Translations under genes and position numbers: made by a program
Part shown: positions 1 to 9,072 of the stretch, in pieces
Layout of the letters: every line of letters begins with the position of its first letter
Position numbering within the stretch: position 1 is the first letter of the stretch
From: Deltaproteobacteria bacterium
Lineage (GTDB): Bacteria > Desulfobacterota > Binatia > UBA9968 > JAJDTQ01
Assembly: GCA_028818775.1 (NCBI GenBank)
Contig: JAPPNE010000002.1
Location: forward strand, 1 to 51,223
Reading direction: 5' to 3'
DNA: 51,223 nt
Notes under the pieces: model-generated
Databases searched by the model: none
The model's input: only the letters and a program-made list of their open reading frames with translations
What the model was told of the DNA's origin: nothing

Positions 1-2
1 AC

Positions 3-974
3 GCCGGCTACTACAGCGTGCGCATGCGCATGGACCCCAACGGCAAGGTCTACGTCTTCCCGGGCGGCAGCGACGAGGGGCAGGGCCACGCCACCTCCAT
101 CTCCCAGCTCGTGGGCGACGAGCTGCAGGTGTCGTTCGACGACGTCATGGTGGTGGAAGGAGACAGCCTGGCGTGCCCCTACGGCTCCGGCTCGTACTCC
201 AGCCGCTTCTCGGTGGTGGGCACCACCGCCGTGACGCTGGCGGCGCGGGCGTTGCGGGAAAAGATCACCCAGATCGCTTCGGTGATGCTGCGGCACCCGC
301 CCGGCGGGCTGGTGTTCGCCGACGGCCGGGTGTCGGTGGAAGGGCGCCCGGCGGAGGCGGTCTCCCTCTCGGAGATCGCTCGCGTCGCCTACTTCTACCC
401 GTTCCAGTTGCCCGAGGGCATGGACCCCGGGCTCGAGACCCTGTACCACTTCCGCGACCCCAACATCGAGTTCGAGGCGGACGAACGCGGGCGCGTGGCC
501 ATGTTCAGCAGCTTCCCCTACGACGCCGAGGCGGCGGTGGTGGAGGTGGAGGCGGACACCGGGCTCTTGAGAATCCTGAAGTTCGTCTCCGTGCACGACT
601 GCGGCAACATGCTGAACCCCCTCATCGTGCGGGGCCAGCATGTGGGCGCCCTGGCCCACGGCTTCGGCGGCGCCCTTTACGAGGAGCTGCCCTACACCGA
701 GGAAGGGCAGCCCATGGCGGCCAGCTTCAAGGACTATTTCCTGCCCACCGCCATGGAGATGCCGGAGATGGTGCTGGAGCACATCGAGACCCCCAACCCG
801 TTCACGCCCGGCGGCTTCAAGGGCGCCGGGGAGACCGGCACCGTGGGTCCGCCGGCGGTGTTGGCCAACGCGGTGGAGGACGCGCTCAAGCCCTTGGGTA
901 TCGCCGTCCGCCGGCTGCCGCTCACGCCACAGTACCTGTGGTCGCTCATCCAGGAGGCCAGGGGAGGCCGGTAA
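3..974 (+). CDS. Xanthine dehydrogenase/aldehyde oxidase-family molybdopterin-binding subunit, C-terminal part
   Basis: This is the 3' end of a large molybdenum hydroxylase subunit (XdhB/CoxL type); the reading frame is open to the left edge, so the start lies outside the window. Visible family motifs are GGSDEGQGHATS near the beginning, the Mo-cofactor contact region CGNMLNPLIVRGQ, and GGFKGAGETGTVGPP, where the Glu of GAGE (codon 831-833) corresponds to the catalytic glutamate of the family. Such enzymes hydroxylate purines, aldehydes, aromatic acids or CO using Mo-cofactor, with separate FAD and 2Fe-2S subunits not seen here. The substrate cannot be told from this fragment. A crotonase-fold gene follows 46 bases downstream, which would suit a catabolic operon, but that link is inference. 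Confidence 0.92.
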   Translation, partial: AGYYSVRMRMDPNGKVYVFPGGSDEGQGHATSISQLVGDELQVSFDDVMVVEGDSLACPYGSGSYSSRFSVVGTTAVTLAARALREKITQIASVMLRHPPGGLVFADGRVSVEGRPAEAVSLSEIARVAYFYPFQLPEGMDPGLETLYHFRDPNIEFEADERGRVAMFSSFPYDAEAAVVEVEADTGLLRILKFVSVHDCGNMLNPLIVRGQHVGALAHGFGGALYEELPYTEEGQPMAASFKDYFLPTAMEMPEMVLEHIETPNPFTPGGFKGAGETGTVGPPAVLANAVEDALKPLGIAVRRLPLTPQYLWSLIQEARGGR

Positions 975-1020
975 CCGGACTCCGACCAAGTACCGACATG
1001 GCCTGAAAGGGAGACGTCAC

Positions 1021-1737
1021 ATGTCCGACAAGGTCCTGCTCGAAAAGACGGGCGACATCGCCGCCCTGACCTTGAACCGCCCGGAGAAGGGGAACGCCGT
1101 CGACCTGGAGGTGATGTTGGCGCTGACGGAAAAGCTCGCGGAAGCGGCGGCCGACAAGACGCTCCGTCTCATGGTCATCGAGGGCAGGGGCGACGACTTC
1201 TGCTCCGGGCGCGAGCCCGACGTGCCCCGGCCGGAGAACGCCGCGCAGTTTGCGGAAGCCCTCGGCCGGATCGTGCGCGTCAACGAGCTGCTGCAATCCT
1301 TCCCGGGAATCAGTTTGGCGGTGGTTCGGGGGAAGGCCTTCGGGTTCGGCTGCGGACTGGCGGTCCAAAGCGACGTGACGCTTGCCGCGGCCGACGCGCG
1401 CTTTGCGTTCCCCGAGATCAAGGCGGGTTTCCCGCCCACCATCGTCATGTCCTACCTGAGCCGCTGGATACACCGGAAGAAGGCCCTGGAACTGGTGATG
1501 ACCGGAGGTGAGCTAAGCGCCGAGGAGGCCGAGCGGCAGGGCTTGGTGAACCGTGTGGTGCCGCCGGATCGGCTGGCGGACGAGAAGGGGCGCTGGATCG
1601 AGACTCTTTCGGGCCGGGACCTCGACGGTCTTCAGGCTACCAAGGCGTTTTTCAGGGACACGGCCGAATGGTCCACGGGCGCGGCGGCACAGTACGGCAT
1701 CACTCGGTTGGCGAACTTCTTTGCGAGCCGGGGATAG
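1021..1737 (+). CDS. Enoyl-CoA hydratase/isomerase (crotonase) family protein
   Basis: A 238-residue crotonase-fold protein, slightly shorter than the usual 255-260. The start is ATG at 1021, preceded by AAGGGAGA with normal spacing. The oxyanion-hole segments are recognisable: GDDFCSGREPD near residues 58-67 and GKAFGFGCGLAV near 104-115. FPEIKAGFPPT carries Glu132, the equivalent of the second catalytic glutamate of enoyl-CoA hydratase. The first catalytic glutamate, normally in a GGCEL-type motif, is replaced by Gly112. This argues against a plain 2-enoyl-CoA hydratase and leaves isomerase, hydrolase or other crotonase chemistry open. It probably shares a transcript with the Mo-hydroxylase upstream. 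Confidence 0.9.
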   Translation: MSDKVLLEKTGDIAALTLNRPEKGNAVDLEVMLALTEKLAEAAADKTLRLMVIEGRGDDFCSGREPDVPRPENAAQFAEALGRIVRVNELLQSFPGISLAVVRGKAFGFGCGLAVQSDVTLAAADARFAFPEIKAGFPPTIVMSYLSRWIHRKKALELVMTGGELSAEEAERQGLVNRVVPPDRLADEKGRWIETLSGRDLDGLQATKAFFRDTAEWSTGAAAQYGITRLANFFASRG

Positions 1738-1757
1738 GGCTGTTCGTGGCGCGGGGA

Positions 1758-1940
1758 CTAGCGCCTGACTTCGATCTTGCGTCCGAAGCTGACCTCGCCC
1801 TTGTCGATCCTGAGGGAGAAACCGCAGTCCGGGTTGGTGCACACCCAGGCCTTGAACATGACCGATGCGCCATCCTGACCGTAGTCCGATAGCGGGATCA
1901 AAATGCCATTGTCGCATTTCTGACACTTCGGCAGTTCCAT
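1758..1940 (-). CDS. Small zinc-ribbon-like protein
   Basis: A 60-residue protein with CX2C near the N-terminus (Cys6, Cys9) and CX4C near residue 34 (Cys34, Cys39), which suggests a single zinc-ribbon knuckle pair. The chosen ATG at 1940 has GGAGGAGTGGAG just upstream on the minus strand. A longer in-frame start 12 codons earlier lacks that support. The gene converges on the crotonase gene with a 20-base gap and points away from the kdsB promoter region. I recognise no specific family; small zinc ribbons may bind RNA, DNA or protein partners. It is probably real, given its cysteine spacing and strong ribosome binding site. Confidence 0.72.
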   Translation of the reverse strand: MELPKCQKCDNGILIPLSDYGQDGASVMFKAWVCTNPDCGFSLRIDKGEVSFGRKIEVRR

Positions 1941-2150
1941 CTCCACTCCTCCTTTGCGGCGAAGCCAACTCGCCATAAAACCGTCCTTGCCTGCCCTGTT
2001 CGCTACGACTCGGCAAGTTAACAGATACCTCGGACCATATAGAAGTTTCGCCTCGAAATCAACTTTTCAGGGAAGCCGAGGCGTACCCATTCCGGTCTAT
2101 GGAGGTCCTGCGCGCGAGTACGCGCGAGGGTGTGAATCACCCCTCACTAT

Positions 2151-2180
2151 TTGACAGCTTCGCCTGGCCGGGGATAGTAT
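2151..2180 (+). promoter_or_regulatory. Candidate sigma-70 promoter of the kds-lpt-rpoN unit
   Basis: A perfect TTGACA (2151-2156) is followed after 18 bases by TAGTAT (2175-2180), four of six matches to the -10 consensus. The predicted transcript would start about 65 bases before the kdsB ATG. It lies in the 311-base gap between the divergent zinc-ribbon gene and kdsB; I saw no other gene or clear hairpin in that gap. Read by eye only. Confidence 0.5.
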
Positions 2181-2251
2181 GGAAAAGTGCCTCTGGCGGG
2201 TGCCGCCACCCTTTCGAAGAGGCATCCTCTCGCTTACATGACATTGCATTC

Positions 2252-3007
2252 ATGTCCGTTGTGGCCATCATACCGGCGCGTTACGGGTCCACGCGGTTTC
2301 CGGGGAAGCCGCTCGCCAGGATCGGCACGAAGCCGATGATTCAGCACGTCTACGAGAGCACCGCGGCGGCGGAAGTTGTCCGGCGCACGCTCGTGGCCAC
2401 CGACGACGCGAGGATTCTGGACGCGGTCAGGGGTTTCAACGGGGAGGCCGTGATGACCTCCGGGGAGCACGTGAGCGGAACGGACCGCTTGGCCGAGGTG
2501 GCCGCCGGCCTCGAGGCGGAGTGGATCGTCAATGTCCAGGGCGATCTCCCGTTCGTTCAGTCCGAGACCATCCGCGCGAGCGTGGACTGTCTGCGGCGGG
2601 ACCCGGCGGTCCCCATGGCCACGGCGTGTACCTCGATCACCTCGGAGAACGAGTTTCTCGACCGGAACGTGGTCAAGGTGGTGACCGACCGGCAGGGCTT
2701 CGCCTGTTATTTCTCGCGCGCGCCCATCCCCTTCCACCGGGAGCCGCCGGCCGGGCCCGCTGGCTGGGGGCGCCGGCACCTGGGAATCTACGTGTACCGG
2801 CGGGACTTCCTCCTGCGCTTCGCCGCCATGCCGGCCGCGGAACCGGAGCTCATCGAGGGCCTGGAGCAGTTGCGCGCCCTGTATCACGGTTTCCGTATTC
2901 GGGTCGTGGACGTGGCGGAACCCGGCGTGGAGGTAAACACTCCGGACGACCTGGAACGGGCCGAGGCCTATTGGACAAGCGTGCACACGGGGAGATGCCA
3001 TGGCTAA
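2252..3007 (+). CDS. kdsB: 3-deoxy-manno-octulosonate cytidylyltransferase (CMP-Kdo synthetase)
   Basis: KdsB activates Kdo with CTP to CMP-Kdo for transfer to lipid A in the cytoplasm. The 251-residue protein begins [20 protein letters not shown], the CTP-binding signature of the family, with LVATDD near residue 47 and a VNVQGDLPF metal/nucleotide motif near 93. ATG 2252 matches the usual N-terminus; an upstream in-frame ATG at 2099 would add 51 residues with no family counterpart. The stop overlaps the pyrG start by 8 bases, so the two are probably translationally coupled. Pairing kdsB with the CTP supplier pyrG is a common bacterial arrangement. Confidence 0.97.
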   Translation: MSVVAIIPARYGSTRFPGKPLARIGTKPMIQHVYESTAAAEVVRRTLVATDDARILDAVRGFNGEAVMTSGEHVSGTDRLAEVAAGLEAEWIVNVQGDLPFVQSETIRASVDCLRRDPAVPMATACTSITSENEFLDRNVVKVVTDRQGFACYFSRAPIPFHREPPAGPAGWGRRHLGIYVYRRDFLLRFAAMPAAEPELIEGLEQLRALYHGFRIRVVDVAEPGVEVNTPDDLERAEAYWTSVHTGRCHG

Positions 3008-4658
3008 CTTGCCACAGAAGTTCATCTTCGTGACCGGCGGGGTGATGTCGTCGCTGGGCAAGGGGCTGGCCGCGGCTTCCATCGGCGCGCTGCTGGAAAG
3101 CCGCGGTCTCAAGGTGACGCTTCTGAAGATGGATCCGTACATCAACGTCGATCCGGGGACCATGAGCCCGTACCAGCACGGCGAGGTGTTCGTGACCGAC
3201 GACGGCGCCGAGACGGACCTCGACCTGGGACACTACGAGCGCTACGTCTCGTCGACCACCGGGCGGGCCAACAACTTCACCACCGGCCAGGTCTACGACA
3301 CCGTCATCAGCAAGGAGCGGCGCGGAGATTACCTCGGCGGCACGGTCCAGGTGATTCCCCACATCACCGACGAGATCAAGCGGCGCATCGAGGCCGCGGC
3401 CGAGAACTACGACATCGCCATCTGCGAGGTGGGCGGCACCGTGGGCGACATCGAGGGGCTGCCGTTCCTGGAGGCCATCCGCCAGTTCGGCCGCGACCGC
3501 GGGCGGCAGAACGTCATCTACGTCCATCTCACCTACGTCCCGTACATCGCCGCCGGCGGCGAGCTCAAGACCAAGCCCACGCAGCACAGCGTGAAGGAGC
3601 TTACCGGGCTGGGCATCCAGCCGGATTTCCTCTTGTGCCGCACGGACCGTCTCCTGAGCCGCCCTCTCAAGGCGAAGATCGCCAGCTTCTGCAATGTCGA
3701 CGAGAACTCGGTGATCACGGCCAAGGACGTGGAATGGATCTACGAGGTGCCGTTGGTGCTGCACCAGGAGGGTCTCGACGACCGCATCGTGGAGCGGCTG
3801 CAGATGTGGACCGGCACGCCCAACCTGCGCAAGTGGCAGAACACGGTGCACATCCTCAAGAACTCCAGGGAAACGGTGCGCATCGCCGTGGTGGGCAAGT
3901 ACATGCAGCTCAAGGAGTCGTACAAGAGCCTGATGGAGGCCCTGGTGCACGGCGGCATCGCCAACGGGGTGCACGTCGAGCTGGAGTGCATCGAGGCGGA
4001 GAAGATGGAGAAGCGCGACGTCCACAAGTTCCTGGACGGCGTCAACGGCGTCCTGATCCCGGGCGGGTTCGGCGACCGCGGCACCGAGGGCAAGGTGCGC
4101 GCCGTGCGCTACGCGCGCGAGAACAAGGTCCCGTTCTTCGGCATCTGCCTGGGGATGCAGATCGCCGTGGCCGAGTTCGCGCGCAACGTCTGCTCCCTCA
4201 AGGGCGCCAACTCGGTGGAGATGGACCCCAAGACGAAACACCCGGTGATCCACCTGATGGACGAGCAGAAAGAGGTGGACCGGATGGGCGGCACCATGCG
4301 CCTCGGGGCGTACCCGTGCGTGCTCGCCTCCGATTCCCTCTCGGCCAGGATGTACCGGAAGAAGAAGATCTCCGAGCGCCACCGGCACCGCTACGAGTTC
4401 AACAACCGGTACCGTGAGACGATGACGGAGCAAGGGTTGCGCATCAGCGGCCTGTCGCCCGACGGCAATCTCGTGGAGGTGGTGGAACTGGCGGACCACC
4501 CCTGGTTCGTCGGCTGCCAGTTCCACCCGGAGTTCAAGTCCCGCCCGACCGAGTGCCACCCGCTGTTCAAGGGCTTCATTCGCGCCGCCGTGCAGCATCG
4601 CGGTTCGGTGAAGGAAGTCCCGCGCATGCGCATCGTCGCGGACGCCGCGAGGTCATGA
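3000..4658 (+). CDS. pyrG: CTP synthase
   Basis: PyrG aminates UTP to CTP with ATP and glutamine. The 552-residue protein has the N-terminal synthetase domain ([33 protein letters not shown]) and a C-terminal class-I glutamine amidotransferase. In the latter, Cys383 in FFGICLGMQ and His509/Glu511 in FHPEF form the triad. Length is normal (E. coli 545). It overlaps kdsB at its start and ends in an ATGA overlap with kdsA. CTP made here is the direct substrate of the KdsB reaction encoded just upstream. Confidence 0.98.
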   Translation: MANLPQKFIFVTGGVMSSLGKGLAAASIGALLESRGLKVTLLKMDPYINVDPGTMSPYQHGEVFVTDDGAETDLDLGHYERYVSSTTGRANNFTTGQVYDTVISKERRGDYLGGTVQVIPHITDEIKRRIEAAAENYDIAICEVGGTVGDIEGLPFLEAIRQFGRDRGRQNVIYVHLTYVPYIAAGGELKTKPTQHSVKELTGLGIQPDFLLCRTDRLLSRPLKAKIASFCNVDENSVITAKDVEWIYEVPLVLHQEGLDDRIVERLQMWTGTPNLRKWQNTVHILKNSRETVRIAVVGKYMQLKESYKSLMEALVHGGIANGVHVELECIEAEKMEKRDVHKFLDGVNGVLIPGGFGDRGTEGKVRAVRYARENKVPFFGICLGMQIAVAEFARNVCSLKGANSVEMDPKTKHPVIHLMDEQKEVDRMGGTMRLGAYPCVLASDSLSARMYRKKKISERHRHRYEFNNRYRETMTEQGLRISGLSPDGNLVEVVELADHPWFVGCQFHPEFKSRPTECHPLFKGFIRAAVQHRGSVKEVPRMRIVADAARS

Positions 4659-5491
4659 GCACCAGCGAGGTCCATATCGGCGCCATCCGCGTCGGCGGCG
4701 GCCAACCGCTCACGCTGATCGCGGGTTCGTGCGTCATCGAGAACCGGGACTCGGCGTTGCGGCACGCCGCGTTCCTGAGCGACCTCACCCGGCGGCTCGA
4801 CATCCCGTTCGTCTACAAGTCGTCCTACGACAAGGCCAACCGCACGTCGCTGGAGTCGTTTCGCGGTCCGGGCCTCGACGAGGGCCTGCGCATCCTGCAG
4901 GACGTGCGCCGCGAGATCGGCGTCCCCGTGCTCACCGACGTGCACGAGCCCGACCAGATCGGCCCGGTGTGCGAGGTGGTGGACATCGTTCAGATTCCCG
5001 CGTTCCTGTGCCGGCAGACGGACTTCGTCGTCGGGGTGGCGCGCGCCGCCAAGGTCGTGAACGTGAAGAAGGGGCAGTTCCTGGCGCCCTGGGACATCCG
5101 CAACGTGGTGGCCAAGATCGTCGCCGCAGGCAACACCAACGTGCTGCTGACCGAACGCGGCGTGTCGTTCGGCTACAACAACCTGGTGTCGGACATGCGC
5201 TCGCTGGTGATCATGCGGGAGTCGGGTTTCCCGGTGGTGTTCGACGCCACCCACAGCCTGCAGCTTCCGGGCGGCCTGGGCGAGGCCTCGGGCGGCGACC
5301 GGCAGTTCATCGCGCCGCTGGCGCGGGCGGGCGCGGCCGTGGGCGTGGACGCGCTCTTCATGGAGGTCCACGAGGATCCGGATCGGGCCCTGAGCGACGG
5401 TCCCACGTCCTTTCCCTTGGCCGGCCTCGATGAATTGCTGCGTGCGGTGAAGGACATCGACGGCCGGGTCAAGGCGCCGGGGAGCGGGTGA
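4655..5491 (+). CDS. kdsA: 3-deoxy-8-phosphooctulonate synthase (Kdo-8-P synthase), metal-dependent type
   Basis: KdsA condenses phosphoenolpyruvate and arabinose 5-phosphate to Kdo 8-phosphate. The 278-residue protein starts at ATG 4655, overlapping the pyrG stop by four bases. The substrate-binding motif [11 protein letters not shown] places Cys26 where metal-dependent (class II, Aquifex-type) enzymes have their metal-ligand cysteine; class I enzymes such as that of E. coli have Asn there. [12 protein letters not shown] near residue 49 is the conserved PEP/A5P-binding segment. The gene sits between its pathway neighbours kdsB and kdsD. The metal requirement is inferred from the one residue and family knowledge. 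Confidence 0.97.
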   Translation: MSTSEVHIGAIRVGGGQPLTLIAGSCVIENRDSALRHAAFLSDLTRRLDIPFVYKSSYDKANRTSLESFRGPGLDEGLRILQDVRREIGVPVLTDVHEPDQIGPVCEVVDIVQIPAFLCRQTDFVVGVARAAKVVNVKKGQFLAPWDIRNVVAKIVAAGNTNVLLTERGVSFGYNNLVSDMRSLVIMRESGFPVVFDATHSLQLPGGLGEASGGDRQFIAPLARAGAAVGVDALFMEVHEDPDRALSDGPTSFPLAGLDELLRAVKDIDGRVKAPGSG

Positions 5492-5492
5492 C

Positions 5493-6479
5493 ATGGGCAG
5501 GTCGGGAGACGTCATCCGCAAGGCCCGCGAGGTGCTGGACATCGAGATCGGCGGCATCGCGGCGGCCCGGGACCGGGTCGGCGAGGCGTTCCCGCGGGCG
5601 GTGGACCTCCTGCACGGCTGCGCCGGCAAGGTCATCGTCACCGGCGTGGGCAAGTCGGGGCTCGTCTGCCACAAGATCGCGGCCACGCTGGCGAGCACCG
5701 GAACGCCGGCGTTCTTCCTGCACGCGGCGGAGGCGAGCCACGGCGACCTGGGCATGATCATGCGCGACGACGTCGTGCTGGCCGTGTCCAACAGCGGCGA
5801 GTCCGAGGAGGTCCTGCGGATGCTGCCGCTGATCAAGCGCTGGGGTCTCAAGCTCGTCGCCATGACCGGCAACGCGCAATCGAGCCTGGCCCGTTCGGCG
5901 GACGTGGTGCTGGACGTCGGAGTCCCCGAGGAGGCCTGTCCTTTGGGACTCTCGCCCACCGCCAGCACCACCGCGGCTCTGGCCATGGGCGACGCCCTCG
6001 CCGTGGTGCTGCTGGAGCGCCGGGAGTTCAAGGAGGAGGACTTCCTGCTGCGGCATCCGGGCGGCGCCCTGGGCCGCCGTCTGCTGCTGCGCACGCGCGA
6101 CCTCATGCACTCGGGCGACGACATTCCCCTGGTGTTCGAGGACACGCCGCTCAGGGACATCCTCCTGGAGATCACCTCCAAGCGGCTCGGCGTGACCGGC
6201 GTGTTGAACCGGGAGCAGGCACTCGTGGGGGTCATCACCGACGGCGACCTGCGCCGCTGCCTTGCCCGGAGCGACGGCACGGGCAACATGCTGGAACGAC
6301 GGGCATCGGAGATCATGACCCGGACCCCCAAGACCATCGCCGCCGACGCGCTCGCCGCCGAAGCCGTGGCCCTGATGGAAAGGTTCTCCATCACCTCACT
6401 GTTCATCACGGCCGGGGAGTCGGCTAAGCCCCAGGGGATCCTCCACCTCCATGACCTCCTCAAGGCCGGCCTCGTCTGA
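5493..6479 (+). CDS. kdsD: Arabinose-5-phosphate isomerase (KpsF/GutQ family)
   Basis: KdsD interconverts ribulose 5-phosphate and arabinose 5-phosphate, feeding KdsA. The 328-residue protein has an N-terminal SIS domain (VTGVGKSGLVCHKIA; SNSGESEEVL; HPGGALGRRL) and a C-terminal pair of CBS domains from about residue 205 onwards, the normal architecture and length. It starts one base after the kdsA stop, and its 3' end overlaps kdsC by 29 bases. Position between kdsA and kdsC favours the LPS-pathway enzyme over a sugar-alcohol (gutQ) role. Confidence 0.96.
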   Translation: MGRSGDVIRKAREVLDIEIGGIAAARDRVGEAFPRAVDLLHGCAGKVIVTGVGKSGLVCHKIAATLASTGTPAFFLHAAEASHGDLGMIMRDDVVLAVSNSGESEEVLRMLPLIKRWGLKLVAMTGNAQSSLARSADVVLDVGVPEEACPLGLSPTASTTAALAMGDALAVVLLERREFKEEDFLLRHPGGALGRRLLLRTRDLMHSGDDIPLVFEDTPLRDILLEITSKRLGVTGVLNREQALVGVITDGDLRRCLARSDGTGNMLERRASEIMTRTPKTIAADALAAEAVALMERFSITSLFITAGESAKPQGILHLHDLLKAGLV

Positions 6480-7023
6480 CGCTCCGCTGCCGCCCGGGGT
6501 CGACGCACTGCGCGCCAAGGTCCGGGACGTCAAGCTGCTGTTGCTCGACGTCGACGGCGTGCTGACCGACGGCGGCATCGTCATCGACGAACGGGGCGAG
6601 GAGGTCACCCGCTTCGATGTCCAGGACGGCCACGGCATCAAGCTGCTCCAGGACGCCGGTATCCGCGTCGGGCTGCTTACCGGGCGCGCCTCGCGCGCCG
6701 TGGCGGTGCGTGCCCAGCGTCTGTCCATCGGCCTCGTCTACCAGAACGTCTCCGACAAGCTGCTCGGCTATGAGGAGGTCAAGGCGGAGACCGGCCTCGC
6801 CGACGGCGAGATCGCCTATGTCGGCGACGACATGCAGGACTTGCCCGTGCTGCGCAGGGTGGCCTTTGCGGTGGCGGTGAAGGACGCCTGGGAAGGCTTG
6901 AAGGCGCACGCCGACTACGTCACGGTCCGGCCGGGCGGCCACGGCGCGGTGCGCGAGGTGGCGGAGCTGCTGCTGCGCCTCACCGGAAGGTGGGACGCGC
7001 TGTTGAAGCAGTACGACCGCTGA
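6451..7023 (+). CDS. kdsC: 3-deoxy-manno-octulosonate-8-phosphatase
   Basis: KdsC removes phosphate from Kdo 8-phosphate. The 190-residue HAD-superfamily protein has the nucleophile motif LLDVDGVLTDGG with Asp33 and Asp35, a LLTGRAS motif II, and YVGDDMQDLPVL as the final metal-binding motif; it lacks a cap domain, as is typical of KdsC. The ATG at 6451 lies inside kdsD. A later start is possible because the first 20 residues are not conserved in character. It completes the four-gene CMP-Kdo set in this operon. Confidence 0.95.
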   Translation: MTSSRPASSDAPLPPGVDALRAKVRDVKLLLLDVDGVLTDGGIVIDERGEEVTRFDVQDGHGIKLLQDAGIRVGLLTGRASRAVAVRAQRLSIGLVYQNVSDKLLGYEEVKAETGLADGEIAYVGDDMQDLPVLRRVAFAVAVKDAWEGLKAHADYVTVRPGGHGAVREVAELLLRLTGRWDALLKQYDR

Positions 7024-7134
7024 ACGCGTCGCGCGCGGAGTTCTTGAAGCAATATTCATGCCCGCGGCTTTACACGCGCGGGGCGAGTTGATATCCCGAA
7101 ACTGATGTCCTGTCTCGTCCCCGGAAGGTGATGC

Positions 7135-7755
7135 ATGCGGTCCAAACGGTTGTGGCTGTTGCTGGTTGCGGCCGCCGGGGTGATCTTTGTCGGCGTCGAG
7201 GTGGCTCGGCACCTGCGGGAACAGGCGCTTCGCGACCCTCGGGCGCTATTGCAGATCACGCCCGGGGTGGCCTTGCAGGTCAAGAACTTTCGCCGCAGCC
7301 GGATCGAGGACGGGCGCAAGGCTTGGGAGGTGAAAGGGGTCGAGGCGACCTATTTCAAGTCCGAAGAGAGGGCCTTGGTAAGGAGGCCGGCGTTGGTCTT
7401 CTACCGGGAGGATGGCCGGATTCTTGAGGCCACCGGCAGGGAAGGGAACATTTTCCTGCCCGACGGACAGTTGCAAAGGGCGGAACTGGACGGCGCGGTG
7501 GACATCACCTACCAGGGTGTGCGATTCCACACCGATAAGCTGATCTATTTTCATGCCGAGAACCGCGTGGTTTGTCCGGGCAGGGTGGCGGCCACCGTGG
7601 ACGGCGTCGATTTCGAGGGCGAGAACATGACCTACTCGCTTGCGGACGAGACCATCGAGCTTCGCAGGGCCGTACGAACCTCCATCCATCCGGGGCGCCT
7701 GGACCACGCCGACCTGGTCCAAAGGCTGGCTCGGGGAAAGGGCGCGGGCCGATGA
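7135..7755 (+). CDS. lptC: LPS export system protein LptC
   Basis: LptC is the bitopic inner-membrane component that passes LPS from the LptB2FG transporter to LptA. The 206-residue protein has an N-terminal transmembrane helix (LWLLLVAAAGVIFVGVEVA, residues 6-24) and then a beta-rich periplasmic region with the family-type pattern of short strands (WEVKGVEATYF; VDITYQGVRFHTDKLIYF). GGAAGGTG lies a few bases before ATG 7135. The last codon overlaps the lptA start (ATGA). Sequence conservation in LptC is low, so the call relies on topology plus position between kdsC and lptA. Confidence 0.9.
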   Translation: MRSKRLWLLLVAAAGVIFVGVEVARHLREQALRDPRALLQITPGVALQVKNFRRSRIEDGRKAWEVKGVEATYFKSEERALVRRPALVFYREDGRILEATGREGNIFLPDGQLQRAELDGAVDITYQGVRFHTDKLIYFHAENRVVCPGRVAATVDGVDFEGENMTYSLADETIELRRAVRTSIHPGRLDHADLVQRLARGKGAGR

Positions 7756-8300
7756 GACAACCAAGGACAAGCGACGGATTTCGCTGGACGCTGGCTCTGG
7801 CGGTCGTGCTGTTCCTGCATGCCGCGGGTCCCGTGGCGAGAGCCTCCGAGGATCCGGCCCGTGGCCGCGGAGCGGTTGCCGCCGGTCTGTTCGCCGACAA
7901 GGATACGCCTGTCGAGATCACCGCCGACCGCATGGAGTTCCAGCGCAAGCGGAGCACCATCGTTTACAAGGGGAACGTCCAGGTCGTGCGGGACGGCGTC
8001 AAGATCGCAAGCGACGTCCTGATGGCGCGCTATGACGCCAAGGGCGGCGTGTTGACCAGCGTGGTGGCGGAGGGGAAGGTGAGGGTGAGCCACGGAGGAC
8101 GCGTCATGACCGGCGACAAGGCCGTGTTCGACGGCGCGGACGAGACCATCACCGTGTCCGGCAACACGGTCGTGCGCGACGGCAACAGCAGCATCTCGGG
8201 CAGCCGCATCACGATCTACGTCAACGAGGACCGCAGCGTTGTGGAGAACAGCGAGGGACGGGTGAAGGCGGTGATCTTTCCGGGACAGTTGAATCAGTGA
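7752..8300 (+). CDS. lptA: LPS transport periplasmic protein LptA (OstA-like)
   Basis: LptA forms the periplasmic bridge for LPS to LptD. The 182-residue precursor has a cleavable signal peptide (WTLALAVVLFLHAAGPVARA, probable cut after residue 30) followed by an OstA/LptA beta-jellyroll: PVEITADRMEF, STIVYKGNVQV and a run of short strands ending VVENSEGRVKAVIFP. ATG 7752 overlaps the lptC stop. Length is close to E. coli LptA (185). Confidence 0.94.
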   Translation: MRQPRTSDGFRWTLALAVVLFLHAAGPVARASEDPARGRGAVAAGLFADKDTPVEITADRMEFQRKRSTIVYKGNVQVVRDGVKIASDVLMARYDAKGGVLTSVVAEGKVRVSHGGRVMTGDKAVFDGADETITVSGNTVVRDGNSSISGSRITIYVNEDRSVVENSEGRVKAVIFPGQLNQ

Positions 8301-8317
8301 ACTGAGCGGCGCGGGCG

Positions 8318-9040
8318 ATGAGCGTTCTCAACGCGGACGGGATCGTAAAGGCGTATCGAGGACGCCGGGTGGTGGACCAGGTCACTCTCCAGGTCAACAG
8401 CGGCGAAGTGGTGGGCCTTCTCGGGCCCAACGGAGCGGGCAAGACCACCCTGTTCCACATCCTGATCGGCCTGGTCCGGGCCGACGGCGGCAAGGTCAGC
8501 CTGGACGGGACCGATCTGACCGCCGCCCCCATCCACCGGCGCGCGCGGGCCGGTCTCAGCTATCTGCCCCAGGAGTCCTCCGTGTTCCGCGGCCTCACGG
8601 TCAAGCAGAACCTCTTGGCCATACTCGAGACCTTGAAACTCGGCAGGGACGAGGAAGAGGAGCGGAGCCGGCGTCTGCTCCACACCTTCGGCCTTGTCCA
8701 CCTGGCGGATCAGAAGGCCTACACTCTTTCCGGCGGCGAGCGGCGGCGCGTGGAGATCGCCCGGGCGCTGATCCTGTCGCCGTTCTTCGTGCTGCTGGAC
8801 GAGCCCTTCACCGGGGTCGATCCCATCGCCCTGGCCGACATCAAGTCCGTCATCCAGCGGCTGTCCGACGCCGGCATCGGCATCCTGATCACGGATCACA
8901 ACGTCCGGGAAGCCCTCGAGATCTGCACCCGCGCCTACATCCTGAATCAGGGCGTGCTGCTCGCGGAAGGGACCCCCGCCGACATCGCCGCCAGTGAACG
9001 GGCGCGCGAGGTCTATCTTGGAGAAGGGTTCAGGCTCTAG
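8318..9040 (+). CDS. lptB: LPS export ABC transporter ATP-binding protein LptB
   Basis: LptB powers LPS extraction from the inner membrane with LptF and LptG, which are not in this window. The 240-residue ATPase has Walker A GPNGAGKTT (residues 36-44), the Q-loop in LSYLPQESSVFRGLTV, signature LSGGERRRVEIARAL, Walker B FVLLDEPFTGVDP and the H-loop ITDHNVREAL. These, with the ESSVFRGLTV segment, are typical of LptB rather than of amino-acid importers. A short GC hairpin followed by TTTGTTT (9039-9058) lies just after it and could be a weak terminator before rpoN. Confidence 0.96.
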   Translation: MSVLNADGIVKAYRGRRVVDQVTLQVNSGEVVGLLGPNGAGKTTLFHILIGLVRADGGKVSLDGTDLTAAPIHRRARAGLSYLPQESSVFRGLTVKQNLLAILETLKLGRDEEEERSRRLLHTFGLVHLADQKAYTLSGGERRRVEIARALILSPFFVLLDEPFTGVDPIALADIKSVIQRLSDAGIGILITDHNVREALEICTRAYILNQGVLLAEGTPADIAASERAREVYLGEGFRL

Positions 9041-9072
9041 GGCCCCGGCCCTTTGTTTGACGGAACGTCCGG

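Noticed and set aside
2099-2251. N-terminal extension of KdsB from an upstream ATG
   Set aside because: The 51 added residues have no family counterpart and would overlap the promoter candidate.
2850-4598. Long minus-strand frame opposite pyrG
   Set aside because: Shadow of pyrG codon bias; no protein motif and no ribosome site.
9039-9058. Terminator between lptB and rpoN
   Set aside because: The stem is only five or six base pairs with a broken T-tract, too weak to list as its own feature.
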